This document shows, piece by piece, positions 16,065 to 23,614 of a stretch of 32,023 nucleotides of DNA. The translations under genes were made by a program, and so were the position numbers. Under the pieces are notes generated by a model. It ran no database searches. It was not told the origin of the DNA and saw only the letters and a list, made by a program, of their open reading frames with translations. The DNA is from Burkholderiales bacterium. GTDB taxonomy: Bacteria > Pseudomonadota > Gammaproteobacteria > Burkholderiales > Burkholderiaceae_C. The stretch lies in the NCBI GenBank assembly GCA_028868875.1, contig JAGWTS010000016.1:1-32023 (forward strand), written 5' to 3'. Each line of letters begins with the position of its first letter. Within the stretch, counting starts at the first letter, position 1.

Positions 16065-17455
16065 CAGAGCACCGGCCAGGCCTTGACGGCCCCCGCCGGC
16101 CGCAGCCTCTCCCAGGCGCGCGCCAGCCGCAGCACGCCGACGTCGTCGTGGCGCCTTCCGGTGATCTGCAGCCCGATCGGCAGCCCCGCGGCGGTGTGGC
16201 CGCAAGGCACGCTCGCCGCCGGTTGCTCGCTCATGTTGGCCGGCAAGGTGAAACCGATGTGGTCCATCGCCCGCGCCGGGTCGTTCAGCGGTCCCGCCCA
16301 TTCGGCGGGATAACTCGGCACCGGGCTCACCGGCGAGAGCACGAAGTCGTAGGGCCGGCAGGCCGCGACCGCGGCGTCGCGCAGCGCCGCCATCTGGCTG
16401 TAGCCGTGGAAGAGCTCGGCCGCGCTCGTGTGTTCGCCCGGCGCCACCCACGCGCGGATGTAGGGCAGCACCTTGTCGCGCCGCGCCTGCGGCAGGGCCG
16501 AGATGTCGAGCCAGGAGCGCACGCGCCAGAACAGGTCGATGCCGTGCGCCATCTCGGGCGCGGTGAAGGGCTGCAGCGGCTCGACGACGGCGCCGGCCTG
16601 CTCGAAGGCGCGTGCCGCGGCCTGCACCGCGGCCCGGGTCTCGGCCTCGAGCGGAATGCCCCAGCCGGCGTCCAGCAGCAGGCCGAGCTTGAGCCCGCGC
16701 ACGTCGATGTCCGGGTCGGTCCAGTCCAGCACCTGGTAGGGCAGGCTCATCGCGTCGCGCCAGTCGGGCTTGCTGAGCTCCGCCATCATCAGCGCGGCGT
16801 CGGCCACGCTGCGCGTGATCGGCCCGGCAACACGCCCGGCATAAGGCGGCTTGATCGGCACCCGCCCCAGGCTGGGCTTGAGGCCGAACACGCCGCACCA
16901 GCCCGCGGGCAGGCGGATCGAGCCGCCGATGTCGGTGCCCAGGTGCAGCGGGCCGTAGCCCGCGGCCGCCGCAGCGCCCGCGCCAGCGCTGCTGCCGCCC
17001 GGGTTCTTGGCGAGGTCCCAGGGGTTGCGCGCCAGCTTGTGAAAGCTCGACAACCCCGACGACAACATGCCGTAGTCGGGCATCGTCGTCTTGGCGATGA
17101 ACACCGCCCCGGCCTCGCGCAGCCGCGCCGCGGGCGGCGCGTCCTCGGCCGCCGGAACGAGTTCGGTCGCGGCAGTGCCCAGCGGCAGCGCCACGCCCTT
17201 CGTCGCGATGTTCTCCTTGATCGTCACCGGCACGCCGTCGAGCATCGACAGCGGCGCGCCGGCGTCGAAGCGGGCCGCCGCCGCGCGCGCCATCGCGAGC
17301 GCGCCTTCGGCGTCCATCGCCCAGGTCGCGCCCAGGCGGGGCTCGCAGCGCTCGACATGGGCGATCACGTCTTGCGCCACTTCCAGCGGCGAGAGCTCGC
17401 GCCGGCGGTAGGCGGCGGCGAGCTCGACGGCGCTCAGCGCGTGCAAGGCGGTCAA
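16064..17455 (-). CDS. Amidase-signature family hydrolase, 463 aa
   Basis: The protein has the full amidase-signature fold and the Ser-cisSer-Lys triad: Lys80 (in VTIKEN), Ser155 (in PGGSSAGAG) and Ser179 (in GTDIGGSIR), at almost the same spacing as in GatA. Such enzymes hydrolyse C-N bonds of amides. The C-terminal blocks (NMSEQPAASVPCGHTAAGLPIGLQITG) are typical of AS amidases annotated near aryl- or peptide-amide degradation. Gene neighbours show no gatB/gatC, so the tRNA role is unlikely. The start is taken as the TTG at 17455, overlapping the upstream stop as TTGA; a TTG at 17446 is possible. No ATG exists before residue 47. Overlap with the binding-protein gene suggests it acts on the imported compound (inference). 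Confidence 0.85.
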   Translation of the reverse strand: MTALHALSAVELAAAYRRRELSPLEVAQDVIAHVERCEPRLGATWAMDAEGALAMARAAAARFDAGAPLSMLDGVPVTIKENIATKGVALPLGTAATELVPAAEDAPPAARLREAGAVFIAKTTMPDYGMLSSGLSSFHKLARNPWDLAKNPGGSSAGAGAAAAAGYGPLHLGTDIGGSIRLPAGWCGVFGLKPSLGRVPIKPPYAGRVAGPITRSVADAALMMAELSKPDWRDAMSLPYQVLDWTDPDIDVRGLKLGLLLDAGWGIPLEAETRAAVQAAARAFEQAGAVVEPLQPFTAPEMAHGIDLFWRVRSWLDISALPQARRDKVLPYIRAWVAPGEHTSAAELFHGYSQMAALRDAAVAACRPYDFVLSPVSPVPSYPAEWAGPLNDPARAMDHIGFTLPANMSEQPAASVPCGHTAAGLPIGLQITGRRHDDVGVLRLARAWERLRPAGAVKAWPVL

Positions 17456-18957
17456 GCCGCGCCCCAGTGCAGCGCCGCCAGGTCGTTGGCGTTGATCGGC
17501 GAGTTGGTCCACAGGCCGCGCAGGCCCTTCCTGGCGATCGAGACCTGGGCCGGGTTCCAGATGAAGCCGTTGACCGCGTCGATGGCGAGCTGGGTCTGGA
17601 GCGCGCGCCAGATCCGCCCTTTCTCGGGGCCGCCGCTCGAGGTGGCGAAATCCGAGACCAGGCCGCGGAACTTGGCGCTGTCGTAGCCGAAGTAGTAGTT
17701 CGGGTCGGCGTAGCAGGTGGCGTAGTCCAGCGGCTCGACGTGGTCGATGATCGTGAGGTCGAAGTTGCCCTTGAACGGACCGGACAGCCATTGCGCCCAT
17801 TCGACGTTCTCGATCTTCGTGTTCACGCCCACCTTGGCCAGCATCGCGGCCACGACCTCGCCGCCCTTGCGCGCGTATTCGGGCGGCGGCAGCGTCAGCG
17901 TCAGTTCGAGCGGGGTCGCGACGCCGGCCTCCTTGAGCAGCGCCCGAGCCTTCTCCGGGTCGTAGGGGTACATGCCGGTGAGGTCGACGTAGCCCAGGTC
18001 GGCGGGCGCGAAATGGCTGCCGATGGGCTTGCCCAGCCCGCCCGCGACGCCGTCGATGAAGGCCTTGCGGTCGATCGCATGCGTGAGCGCACGCCGCACG
18101 CGCACGTCGGAGAGCGGCTTGCGCCGGTTGTTGATGGACAGGATGCCCTTGCCCGCGGTGCTGCCGATCGTCACCGCGAAGCGGCGGTCGGCGCGGAACT
18201 GGTCCAGCGACTCGACGGCCAGGAAGCGCGGCATGCCGTCGACGTCGCCCGCGAGCAGCGCCGCCACCTGCGCCGAGGGGTCGTTGATGATGCGGAACGT
18301 GACCTTGTTCAGCGCCACCTTGGCGGCGTTGCGGAACTTCGGGTTCTTCGCCAGCGTGATGCTCGATCCCTTGACCCAGTTCTCGAGCACGTAGGGGCCG
18401 GTGCCGACGGGCTTGGTGGCGGCAAACGCGGCGCTGTTGGGGTGCAGGATCACGGCGGTGTTCTCGCCCAGGCGGAACGGCATCGTGCCGTCGGCGTTGT
18501 TCAGCGTGATGATCACCGTATGCGGGTCGTAGGTGGCGATGCTTGAGATGTTGTCGAACACCGCCTTCTTCGCCTTGTTGGTGCTGCCCGGCGCCTTCGC
18601 GCGCTCGAAGCTGAACTTCACGGCGGCGCTGTCCAGCGGCGATCCGTCGGAGAAGACCACGCCCGAGCGCAGGCGGAACGAATAGGTCTTGCCGTCGGGC
18701 GTCACGGTCCAGTTCTCGGCCAGCAGCGGCGTCACCGCGCCGTCCGGGCCGATCTTGGTCAGGCCCTCGAAGATGTTGTAGTGCACCACCTCGCCGATCG
18801 CGGCCGCGGCCGCGGTGGTCGGGTCCAGGCTCGGCGGCTCGAGCACCATGGCGAGCACGGCGCTGGTCTTGGCTGCGGCTTCGGCCCTGGGCAGCGCGGC
18901 GGCCAGCGGCAGGCCGGCGAGCAGGGTGTTGACGGTACGGCGGTCGATCTTGCTCAT
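17452..18957 (-). CDS. Periplasmic peptide-type substrate-binding protein of an ABC transporter, 501 aa
   Basis: This is an OppA/DppA-class extracellular solute-binding protein (SBP_bac_5 family). The N-terminus (MSKIDRRTVNTLLAGLPLAAALPRAEAA) is an export signal with an RR pair near the start, possibly a weak Tat signal. Family blocks are EPPSLDPTTAAAAAIGEVVHYNIFEGLTK, LAENWTVTPDGKTYSFRLRSGVVFSDG, KPVGTGPYVLENWVKGSSITLAKNP, and RRALTHAIDRKAFI. It captures a peptide or peptide-like molecule in the periplasm and passes it to the permeases. Its ATG overlaps the upstream ATPase stop (ATGA), and its stop overlaps the amidase start. Ligand specificity cannot be told from sequence; the coupled amidase hints at a peptide or amide. 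Confidence 0.9.
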   Translation of the reverse strand: MSKIDRRTVNTLLAGLPLAAALPRAEAAAKTSAVLAMVLEPPSLDPTTAAAAAIGEVVHYNIFEGLTKIGPDGAVTPLLAENWTVTPDGKTYSFRLRSGVVFSDGSPLDSAAVKFSFERAKAPGSTNKAKKAVFDNISSIATYDPHTVIITLNNADGTMPFRLGENTAVILHPNSAAFAATKPVGTGPYVLENWVKGSSITLAKNPKFRNAAKVALNKVTFRIINDPSAQVAALLAGDVDGMPRFLAVESLDQFRADRRFAVTIGSTAGKGILSINNRRKPLSDVRVRRALTHAIDRKAFIDGVAGGLGKPIGSHFAPADLGYVDLTGMYPYDPEKARALLKEAGVATPLELTLTLPPPEYARKGGEVVAAMLAKVGVNTKIENVEWAQWLSGPFKGNFDLTIIDHVEPLDYATCYADPNYYFGYDSAKFRGLVSDFATSSGGPEKGRIWRALQTQLAIDAVNGFIWNPAQVSIARKGLRGLWTNSPINANDLAALHWGAA

Positions 18958-19784
18958 TCGAGGGCTCCTCTATCAAGCATGGCAACGGGGGAAGGATTCT
19001 GCGGCAGCGCGGCGAGCAGGCGCCGGGTGTAAGGATGTTCGGGGGCGCGGAACATGCGGCGCGGGTCGCCGCGCTCGACGATCACGCCCTGGTGCATCAC
19101 CACGACCTCGTCGCAGACGAGGTCGACCACGGCGAGGTCGTGGCTGATGAAGAGATAGGTCACGCCCAGCCGGTCCTGCAGGTCCTGCATCAGGTTGAGC
19201 ACCTGGGCCTGGACCGAGACGTCGAGCGCGCTCACCGGCTCGTCGGCGACGATGAGGCGCGGCCGTGTGATCAGCGCGCGCGCAATCGCGATGCGCTGGC
19301 GCTGGCCACCGGAGAACTCGTGCGGATACTTGTCGAGGTCGGCGCTGCGCAGGCCCACCGCGTCCAGCGCCTCAGCGGCGCGTTCACGGCGTTCGGCGCG
19401 GCCGGTGCCGAGCAGCACCGCGAGCGGCTCGGAGACGGTCTGCAGCACGCTGCGGCGCGGGTCGAGCGAGCCGTAGGGGTCCTGGAACACCATCTGCATC
19501 AGGGTGCGGGCGCGCCGCAGTTCGGCCGGGGCCAGGGCGTGCAGGTCGTGCCCGTCGAGGACGACGCGGCCGGCGCTCGGGGCCTCCAGCGCCATGACGA
19601 TGCGCGCCAGCGTGCTCTTGCCCGAACCCGATTCGCCGACCACGCCCAGGCTCTTGCCGGCATGGAGCTCGAAGCTCACGCCGGCCAGCGCCTGCACCTC
19701 GTGCGGCGGGCCGAACAGATGCTCGCGCGGCAGCGCGAAGCGCTTTTCGAGCCGGTCGGCGACGAGCAGCGGCGCGGCGGTCAC
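18954..19784 (-). CDS. dppF: Oligopeptide-type ABC transporter ATPase, DppF/OppF-like, 276 aa
   Basis: All ABC ATPase motifs are present: Walker [10 protein letters not shown] (residues 50-58), Q-loop VFQDPYGSLDPR, signature FSGGQRQR (157-164), Walker B LIVADEP, D-loop SALD, and switch His in FISHD (about 215). The HLFGPPHEVQALAGVSFEL start is typical of OppF/DppF. The protein ends at HPYTRRLLAALPQNPSPVAMLDRGALE, so it is about 50 residues shorter than common DppF proteins and lacks the C-terminal Cys-containing oligo/dipeptide extension that the partner ATPase has. The start is a GTG preceded by GGGGTG; no better start was seen. It lies 124 bp after the partner ATPase and overlaps the binding protein by 4 bases. 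Confidence 0.88.
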   Translation of the reverse strand: MTAAPLLVADRLEKRFALPREHLFGPPHEVQALAGVSFELHAGKSLGVVGESGSGKSTLARIVMALEAPSAGRVVLDGHDLHALAPAELRRARTLMQMVFQDPYGSLDPRRSVLQTVSEPLAVLLGTGRAERRERAAEALDAVGLRSADLDKYPHEFSGGQRQRIAIARALITRPRLIVADEPVSALDVSVQAQVLNLMQDLQDRLGVTYLFISHDLAVVDLVCDEVVVMHQGVIVERGDPRRMFRAPEHPYTRRLLAALPQNPSPVAMLDRGALE

Positions 19785-19908
19785 TGGTGCACCCCAAGGC
19801 CTGCGGCCGGACCGCCGGGGCGGGCATGAGCCCTCGGCGCGGCCTGCGGGCTCATCGAAATCCCTGCGCGCGTGGCGCGCCCAACGACGAAAGCGCGGCG
19901 CCCCGATC
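19785..19908 (-). other. Non-coding gap with two hairpins inside the transporter operon
   Basis: This 124-bp gap separates two ATPase genes in an otherwise overlapping operon. It contains an 8-bp inverted repeat, ATGAGCCC (19826-19833) with GGGCTCAT (19848-19855), and a second stem, GCGCGC (19866-19871) with GCGCGC (19875-19880) around GTG. I see no gene in it. It may be an RNA-processing or differential-expression element, or the scar of a lost gene end. Confidence 0.45.
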
Positions 19909-20871
19909 TCATGGCTGCACGCGAAGGCAGCGCGCCTCGTGGCCGGCGCCCAGCGCCACCGCCGCCGGCAGGCCGGCGCGGCAAGCGTCGATGACGAGTT
20001 CGCAGCGCTCGGCGAAAGGGCAGCCGACGGGCATTTCGGCGAGTTCGGGCACGCGCCCGGGAATCGTCGCGAGCCGCGTGCCGCGCGCCAGCCCGATGCG
20101 CGGCCGCGCCGCGAACAGGCCGCGCGTGTAGGGGTGGGCCAGGTGCTCGAACACCGCCGCGGTGGGGCCGCTTTCGGCGACGATGCCGCCGTACATCACG
20201 AGCAGGCGCTGCACGGTGCGCGCCATCACGCCCAGGTCGTGGCTGATCAGCAGCAGGCCCATGCCGTCCTCGCGCACGAGTTCGGCGATGAGGTCGAGCA
20301 CCTCGCGCTGGATCGTCACGTCCAGCGCCGTCGTGGGCTCGTCGGCGACCAGCAGGTCGGGCCCGCAGGCGAGCGCAATCGCGATCACGACGCGCTGGCG
20401 CTGGCCGCCCGAGAGCTGGTGCGGATAGGCGTCGAGGCGGCGCGCCGCCTGCGGCAGCTGCACGCGTTCGAGCAGGCGCAAGGCCTCGGCGCGTGCCGCC
20501 GCGGCGCCGGCGCCGCGGTGCAGGCGCAGCGATTCGGCGATCTGGCGGCCGATCGGGTGCAGCGGGTTCAGCGCCGTCATCGGCTCCTGGAACACCATGC
20601 CGATGCGGTCGCCGCGCAGCCGGCACCAGTCGCGTTCAGCCAGGCCGACGAGTTCGCGCCCGCCCAGGCGGATCGAGCCCTCGACGCCGGCACCGTCGGG
20701 CAGCAGCCCCATCAAGGCAAGCGCGGTGATCGACTTGCCGCTGCCCGATTCGCCGATCAAGCCGACGGTCTCGCCGCGGTCGATCGCGAAGGACACCTCG
20801 CGCAAGGCCTCGACCGGCCCGCGCGCGGTGCGCAGGGTGACGCGGAGATTCGAGACTTCGAGCAGGCTCAC
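19909..20871 (-). CDS. dppD: Oligopeptide-type ABC transporter ATPase, DppD/OppD-like, 320 aa
   Basis: The motifs are complete: Walker A GESGSGKS (residues 40-47), Q-loop [12 protein letters not shown], signature LSGGQRQR (153-160), Walker B LLVADEP, D-loop TALD, switch His in LLISHD. The C-terminal extension keeps four Cys (284, 290, 297, 315) in [14 protein letters not shown] and ARCLRV. This is the oligopeptide/dipeptide ATPase C-terminal pattern, which in characterised OppD/DppD homologues ligates a [4Fe-4S] cluster. The start is the GTG at 20871, overlapping the stop of the SDR gene as GTGA; the frame is open further upstream but out of register with any sensible N-terminus. It pairs with the shorter DppF-like ATPase to power the permeases at 25936-27725. 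Confidence 0.88.
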   Translation of the reverse strand: MSLLEVSNLRVTLRTARGPVEALREVSFAIDRGETVGLIGESGSGKSITALALMGLLPDGAGVEGSIRLGGRELVGLAERDWCRLRGDRIGMVFQEPMTALNPLHPIGRQIAESLRLHRGAGAAAARAEALRLLERVQLPQAARRLDAYPHQLSGGQRQRVVIAIALACGPDLLVADEPTTALDVTIQREVLDLIAELVREDGMGLLLISHDLGVMARTVQRLLVMYGGIVAESGPTAAVFEHLAHPYTRGLFAARPRIGLARGTRLATIPGRVPELAEMPVGCPFAERCELVIDACRAGLPAAVALGAGHEARCLRVQP

Positions 20872-21848
20872 GCCCCGGACGATAACGCCCTTTGCGCAAG
20901 GCCCGCCGCCGGGCCCAGGTCGAGCAGCGTGCGGCGCAAGGCCGCGGCCAGCGGCGTCGCGGGCAGCCGGCCCACGGCCCGTTCGAGCGCCGCCCCGTCG
21001 AGCGCATGGGGCACGCGCCAGAGGTAGCTCATGCGCGCGAGTTCGCGCCACATCGGCACGAAGGGGCCGAGGGCGCGCATCAGGCCCCAGGGCAGGCTGC
21101 CGCGCCTGAAGCCGCCGGCCGGCGCCAGCCCCAGATCGGCCGCGGCGGCCTCGATCGCGGCCAGCAGCGCGGCGCCGGTGAGGGGGTAGCCGGCGAAGTT
21201 CAGGCGCTGGAACTTCGGCGCCGCCGCCTGTTCGGCCACGGCGACGAAGGCGCGCGCGAAGTCGGGCAGGTAGGCCCAGGCGTGGACGCGGTCGAGCGGA
21301 CCGGGATAGACGAGCTTGCCGCGCGCGAGGTCCTTCGCGATCGCCTGGTCGAGCCAGCTGCCGCGGCCGGCACCGAAGAAGTCGCCGGCGCGGATCACGA
21401 CCGCGGCGACGGGGGCGGCGCGCAACCCGGCTTCCATCTCGCAGCGCAGGCGGCCCTTGGCGTTGCTCGGCCGCTCGGCCGTGTCTTCGTGCAGCAGCGC
21501 CGGCATGGACTCGCCGTAGTTGTAGACGTTGCCGGGCAGCATGAAGCGCGCATCCAGCTTGCGCGCCACTTCCAGGCCCTGGCGGAACAGCGGCAGCAGT
21601 TCCTGGTTCCAGCGCGTGTAGACCGGGTTCACGGCGTAGACGACGGCGCGGGCGCCGGCAGCGCGCGCGACGATGGCGTCCGTTTCGGCCAACGGCAGGC
21701 TGACTGCTTCGGCCCGTACCGGCAGCGGCTGCGCTGGCGCGCGCCGCGCCTGGGCCAGCACGCGCCAGCCGGCGGCGGCGAAAGCCTCGACGGCAGCGGC
21801 GCCGAAGCGGCCGGCCGCGCCGAGGACGAGAACGGTCTTGTCGGTCAT
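20868..21848 (-). CDS. NAD(P)-binding SDR / NAD-dependent epimerase-like protein, 326 aa
   Basis: The N-terminus MTDKTVLVLGAAGRFGAAAVEAFAAAG contains a dinucleotide-binding Rossmann motif of the G-x-x-G-x-x-G type (residues 10-16). Further blocks are PGNVYNYGE, ERPSNAKGRLRCEMEAGLR, VVIRAGDFFGAG and AWAYLPDFARAFVAVAE. These fit the extended/atypical short-chain dehydrogenase (NAD-epimerase/NmrA-like) group; the classical YxxxK is not clear, the Lys of NAKGRLR being a possible replacement. The start ATG has AGGAG 7 bases upstream. It heads the transporter operon, its stop overlapping the DppD-like start. It is divergent from a LysR gene with 94 bp between, a common arrangement for a regulated pair. 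The substrate is unknown. Confidence 0.82.
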   Translation of the reverse strand: MTDKTVLVLGAAGRFGAAAVEAFAAAGWRVLAQARRAPAQPLPVRAEAVSLPLAETDAIVARAAGARAVVYAVNPVYTRWNQELLPLFRQGLEVARKLDARFMLPGNVYNYGESMPALLHEDTAERPSNAKGRLRCEMEAGLRAAPVAAVVIRAGDFFGAGRGSWLDQAIAKDLARGKLVYPGPLDRVHAWAYLPDFARAFVAVAEQAAAPKFQRLNFAGYPLTGAALLAAIEAAAADLGLAPAGGFRRGSLPWGLMRALGPFVPMWRELARMSYLWRVPHALDGAALERAVGRLPATPLAAALRRTLLDLGPAAGLAQRALSSGA

Positions 21849-21907
21849 CGCGAGCTCCTGATCGAAAGCGATGGCCGGGGTCTGGGCGCCGCGAGGCCAT
21901 CCGGCAA

Positions 21908-21935
21908 TTGGCGACCAAGGCATTCGAGCTATACA
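21908..21935 (+). promoter_or_regulatory. Candidate sigma70 promoter for the LysR gene, possibly leaderless
   Basis: TTGGCG (21908-21913) and TATACA (21930-21935) are separated by 16 bp. A start of transcription 7 bases after the -10 would fall at about the ATG itself (21943), and no Shine-Dalgarno is seen. This is the only AT-richer stretch in the 94-bp divergent spacer. Confidence 0.45.
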
Positions 21936-21942
21936 TTCCTGC

Positions 21943-22845
21943 ATGGCCCAAACCGCCTTCGACTGGACCCTGGTGCGCAGCTTCCTCGCCGTGCTCGACG
22001 CCGGCAGCCTGATGGGCGCGGCGCGCCGCCTCGGCGCGCAGCAGCCGACCTTGTCGCGCCATATCGCCGAGCTCGAAAGCCAGCTCGGCGCGCCCTTGTT
22101 CGAACGCACCGGCCGCGGCGTGACGCCCACCGCCATGGCGCTGGCGATCACCGATGCGGCGCGGCGCATGGCCGAAGGCGCCGACGCCCTCGCGCAGGCC
22201 GGAGCCGGCAGGCGCGAGGCCGGCGGCGGCAGCGTGCGCATCACCACCAGCCAGGTCGCCGCAGTGTGGTTGCTGCCCCCGATCCTGGCCGAGTTGCAAC
22301 AGGCCGAACCGGCGATCCAGGTCGAGCTCGTGGCCTCGAACGCGATCGACAACCTGCTGCGGCGCGAAGCCGACATCGCCGTGCGCATGGTGCGGCCGGC
22401 GCAGGGTTCGGTGGTGGCGCGCAAGCTCGCCGACATCCGCATCGTCGCCGCCGCCCATGAGCGCTATCTCGCGCGCGCCGGCACGCCTCGCCAGCCCGCC
22501 GACCTGCTGCGCCACCGCCTCATCGGCTACGACCGCGACGAGGCGATGTTGCGCGGCTTTGCGGCGCTGGGCCAGCCGGTGCGGCGCGAGGACTTCGCCT
22601 TGCGCACCGACGACCAGGTGGCCTACGGCCGGCTCGTCGCCTCAGGCGCCGGCATCGGCTTCGTCGCGGCCTACAACCTGGCCTGCTGGCCCGGCGTGCA
22701 GCCGCTGCTGCCGATGCTGAAGATCCCGCCCCTGGCCTGCTGGCTCGCGGTGCACCGCGAGATCCGCGGCAGCAAGGTCGTGCGCCGGGTCTACGACTTC
22801 CTGGCCGAGGCGGTTCCGCGCGCGATCGAGAGCATGTCGAGGTAG
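21943..22845 (+). CDS. LysR-family transcriptional regulator, 300 aa
   Basis: The winged helix-turn-helix is at residues 8-65: FDWTLVRSFLAVLDAGSLMGAARRLGAQQPTLSRHIAELESQLGAPLFERTGRGVTPT. The effector-binding domain follows, with VRITTSQVAAVWLLPPILAEL and ADIAVRMVRP, typical of LTTRs close to GcvA/DsdC-like groups. The frame opens at 21871, but the first 24 residues look non-coding; the ATG at 21943 places the HTH correctly. The gene is divergent from the SDR gene that leads the ABC-transporter operon, so it probably controls that operon and itself. No perfect T-N11-A box was pinned down in the 94-bp spacer. Confidence 0.88.
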   Translation: MAQTAFDWTLVRSFLAVLDAGSLMGAARRLGAQQPTLSRHIAELESQLGAPLFERTGRGVTPTAMALAITDAARRMAEGADALAQAGAGRREAGGGSVRITTSQVAAVWLLPPILAELQQAEPAIQVELVASNAIDNLLRREADIAVRMVRPAQGSVVARKLADIRIVAAAHERYLARAGTPRQPADLLRHRLIGYDRDEAMLRGFAALGQPVRREDFALRTDDQVAYGRLVASGAGIGFVAAYNLACWPGVQPLLPMLKIPPLACWLAVHREIRGSKVVRRVYDFLAEAVPRAIESMSR

Positions 22846-22946
22846 GCGCAGGCCAGGCGCTCGGCAGCGGCGAGGCCGAGATCGCGCATCAGCGCATCGG
22901 CGATGCGCGCGCCCTGGGCATCCAACTGGCCGTCGCGCAACACCAC
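22791..22946 (-). CDS. Possible small protein downstream of the sigma factor (51 aa)
   Basis: Right after the sigma-factor stop is GAGGAG (22959-22954 region), followed by GTG GTG at 22946-22941. A 51-residue frame runs from there to a TAG at 22793-22791 and overlaps the 3' end of the convergent LysR gene by 55 bp. Its translation begins VVLRDGQLDAQGARIADALM and continues with RDLGLAAAERLACAYLDMLS. Nearly all codons end in G or C, as in the real genes here, and the frame is amphipathic-helical. I do not recognise the family; it does not look like a zinc-finger anti-sigma factor. It could be a small partner of the sigma factor or simply a lucky open frame. Confidence 0.4.
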   Translation of the reverse strand: MVLRDGQLDAQGARIADALMRDLGLAAAERLACAYLDMLSIARGTASARKS

Positions 22947-22956
22947 TTCGAGCTCC

Positions 22957-23490
22957 TCAGCTCGCCAACTGCCGCCGCGCCCGATGCAGGCGCACGAAGA
23001 GGTTGTCTTCGCTGATCGCCAGGGCGCTGCAGACCTCCTCGGTGCTCTCGTCGCGCAGCACCCGGTGCTCGAAGGCCTGGCGCAGCCCGGCCGGCAGCGC
23101 CGCGATGCGCGCCAGCGCGCGCTCCAGGCGCTGGCGCTGTTCGGCGCGCTCGTCGGGGCGCGGCTGCGGGCATTCGAATTCGTGGATCGCGGCGCCGGCT
23201 TCGTCGCAGGCGTCCAGGCTGTCGTGGCCCGAGCGCTCGCGGATCAGGTCGACGATCTTGTTCTTGAGCACGGCCACCAGCCAGCTGCGCAAGGCGGCGC
23301 GGCCGGCGAAGCGGGCGCGGCCGGTCATCACGGCTTCGAAGACATCGTGCACCAGGTCTTCGGCCAGCGCCGGGTCGAGCAGGCGGCGCGCGGCGAAGCG
23401 CACGAGATACTCGCGCTGGGCACACAACTGGGCCCAGTCCGGCGCGGGAACGGGCGGGAAGCTGGCGAGGGCAGGAGCGGTCTGCAGCAT
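22957..23490 (-). CDS. ECF-type RNA polymerase sigma factor, 177 aa
   Basis: The protein carries sigma region 2 (about residues 21-88: LCAQREYLVRFAARRLLDPALAEDLVHDVFEAV, then ALRSWLVAVLKNKIVDLIRER) and region 4 (about 120-175: LERALARIAALPAGLRQAFEHRVL, then STEEVCSALAISEDNLFVRLHRARRQL). This is the two-domain make-up of group 4 (ECF) sigma factors, which redirect RNA polymerase to stress or surface-related genes. The linker has Cys94 and Cys107. The ATG at 23490 gives a normal N-terminus; an earlier Met (23676) would add a non-coding-looking 62 residues. No strong Shine-Dalgarno is visible. It is divergent from the response-regulator gene (124 bp between). No recognisable anti-sigma gene is adjacent. 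Confidence 0.85.
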   Translation of the reverse strand: MLQTAPALASFPPVPAPDWAQLCAQREYLVRFAARRLLDPALAEDLVHDVFEAVMTGRARFAGRAALRSWLVAVLKNKIVDLIRERSGHDSLDACDEAGAAIHEFECPQPRPDERAEQRQRLERALARIAALPAGLRQAFEHRVLRDESTEEVCSALAISEDNLFVRLHRARRQLAS

Positions 23491-23556
23491 GGTGACGGCT
23501 TTCGAACAACGGATGGCGCCACTGTGGAGGGCGCACCTCGCAGCAGCCTCACCGCA

Positions 23557-23574
23557 GATCACAGCCGGATCACA
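23557..23574. promoter_or_regulatory. GATCACA-N4-GATCACA direct repeat before the response-regulator gene
   Basis: Two identical heptamers GATCACA (23557-23563 and 23568-23574) are spaced by GCCG, giving the 7+4+7 (11-bp period) layout of OmpR/PhoB-family tandem binding sites. A -10-like TAAGGT is at 23581-23586, so the repeat occupies the -35 zone, and the response-regulator ATG is 40 bp downstream. Autoregulation is the simplest reading. The site lies in the spacer shared with the divergent sigma-factor gene and could affect both. Confidence 0.55.
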
Positions 23575-23614
23575 TCGGTGTAAGGTCGCAGCCGTTGCCG
23601 CCGACCGCCTCCCC

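Noticed and set aside
15974-17686. Long plus-strand open frame opposite the amidase
   Set aside because: The amidase triad and fold on the minus strand are complete; the opposite frame is His/Arg-rich noise.
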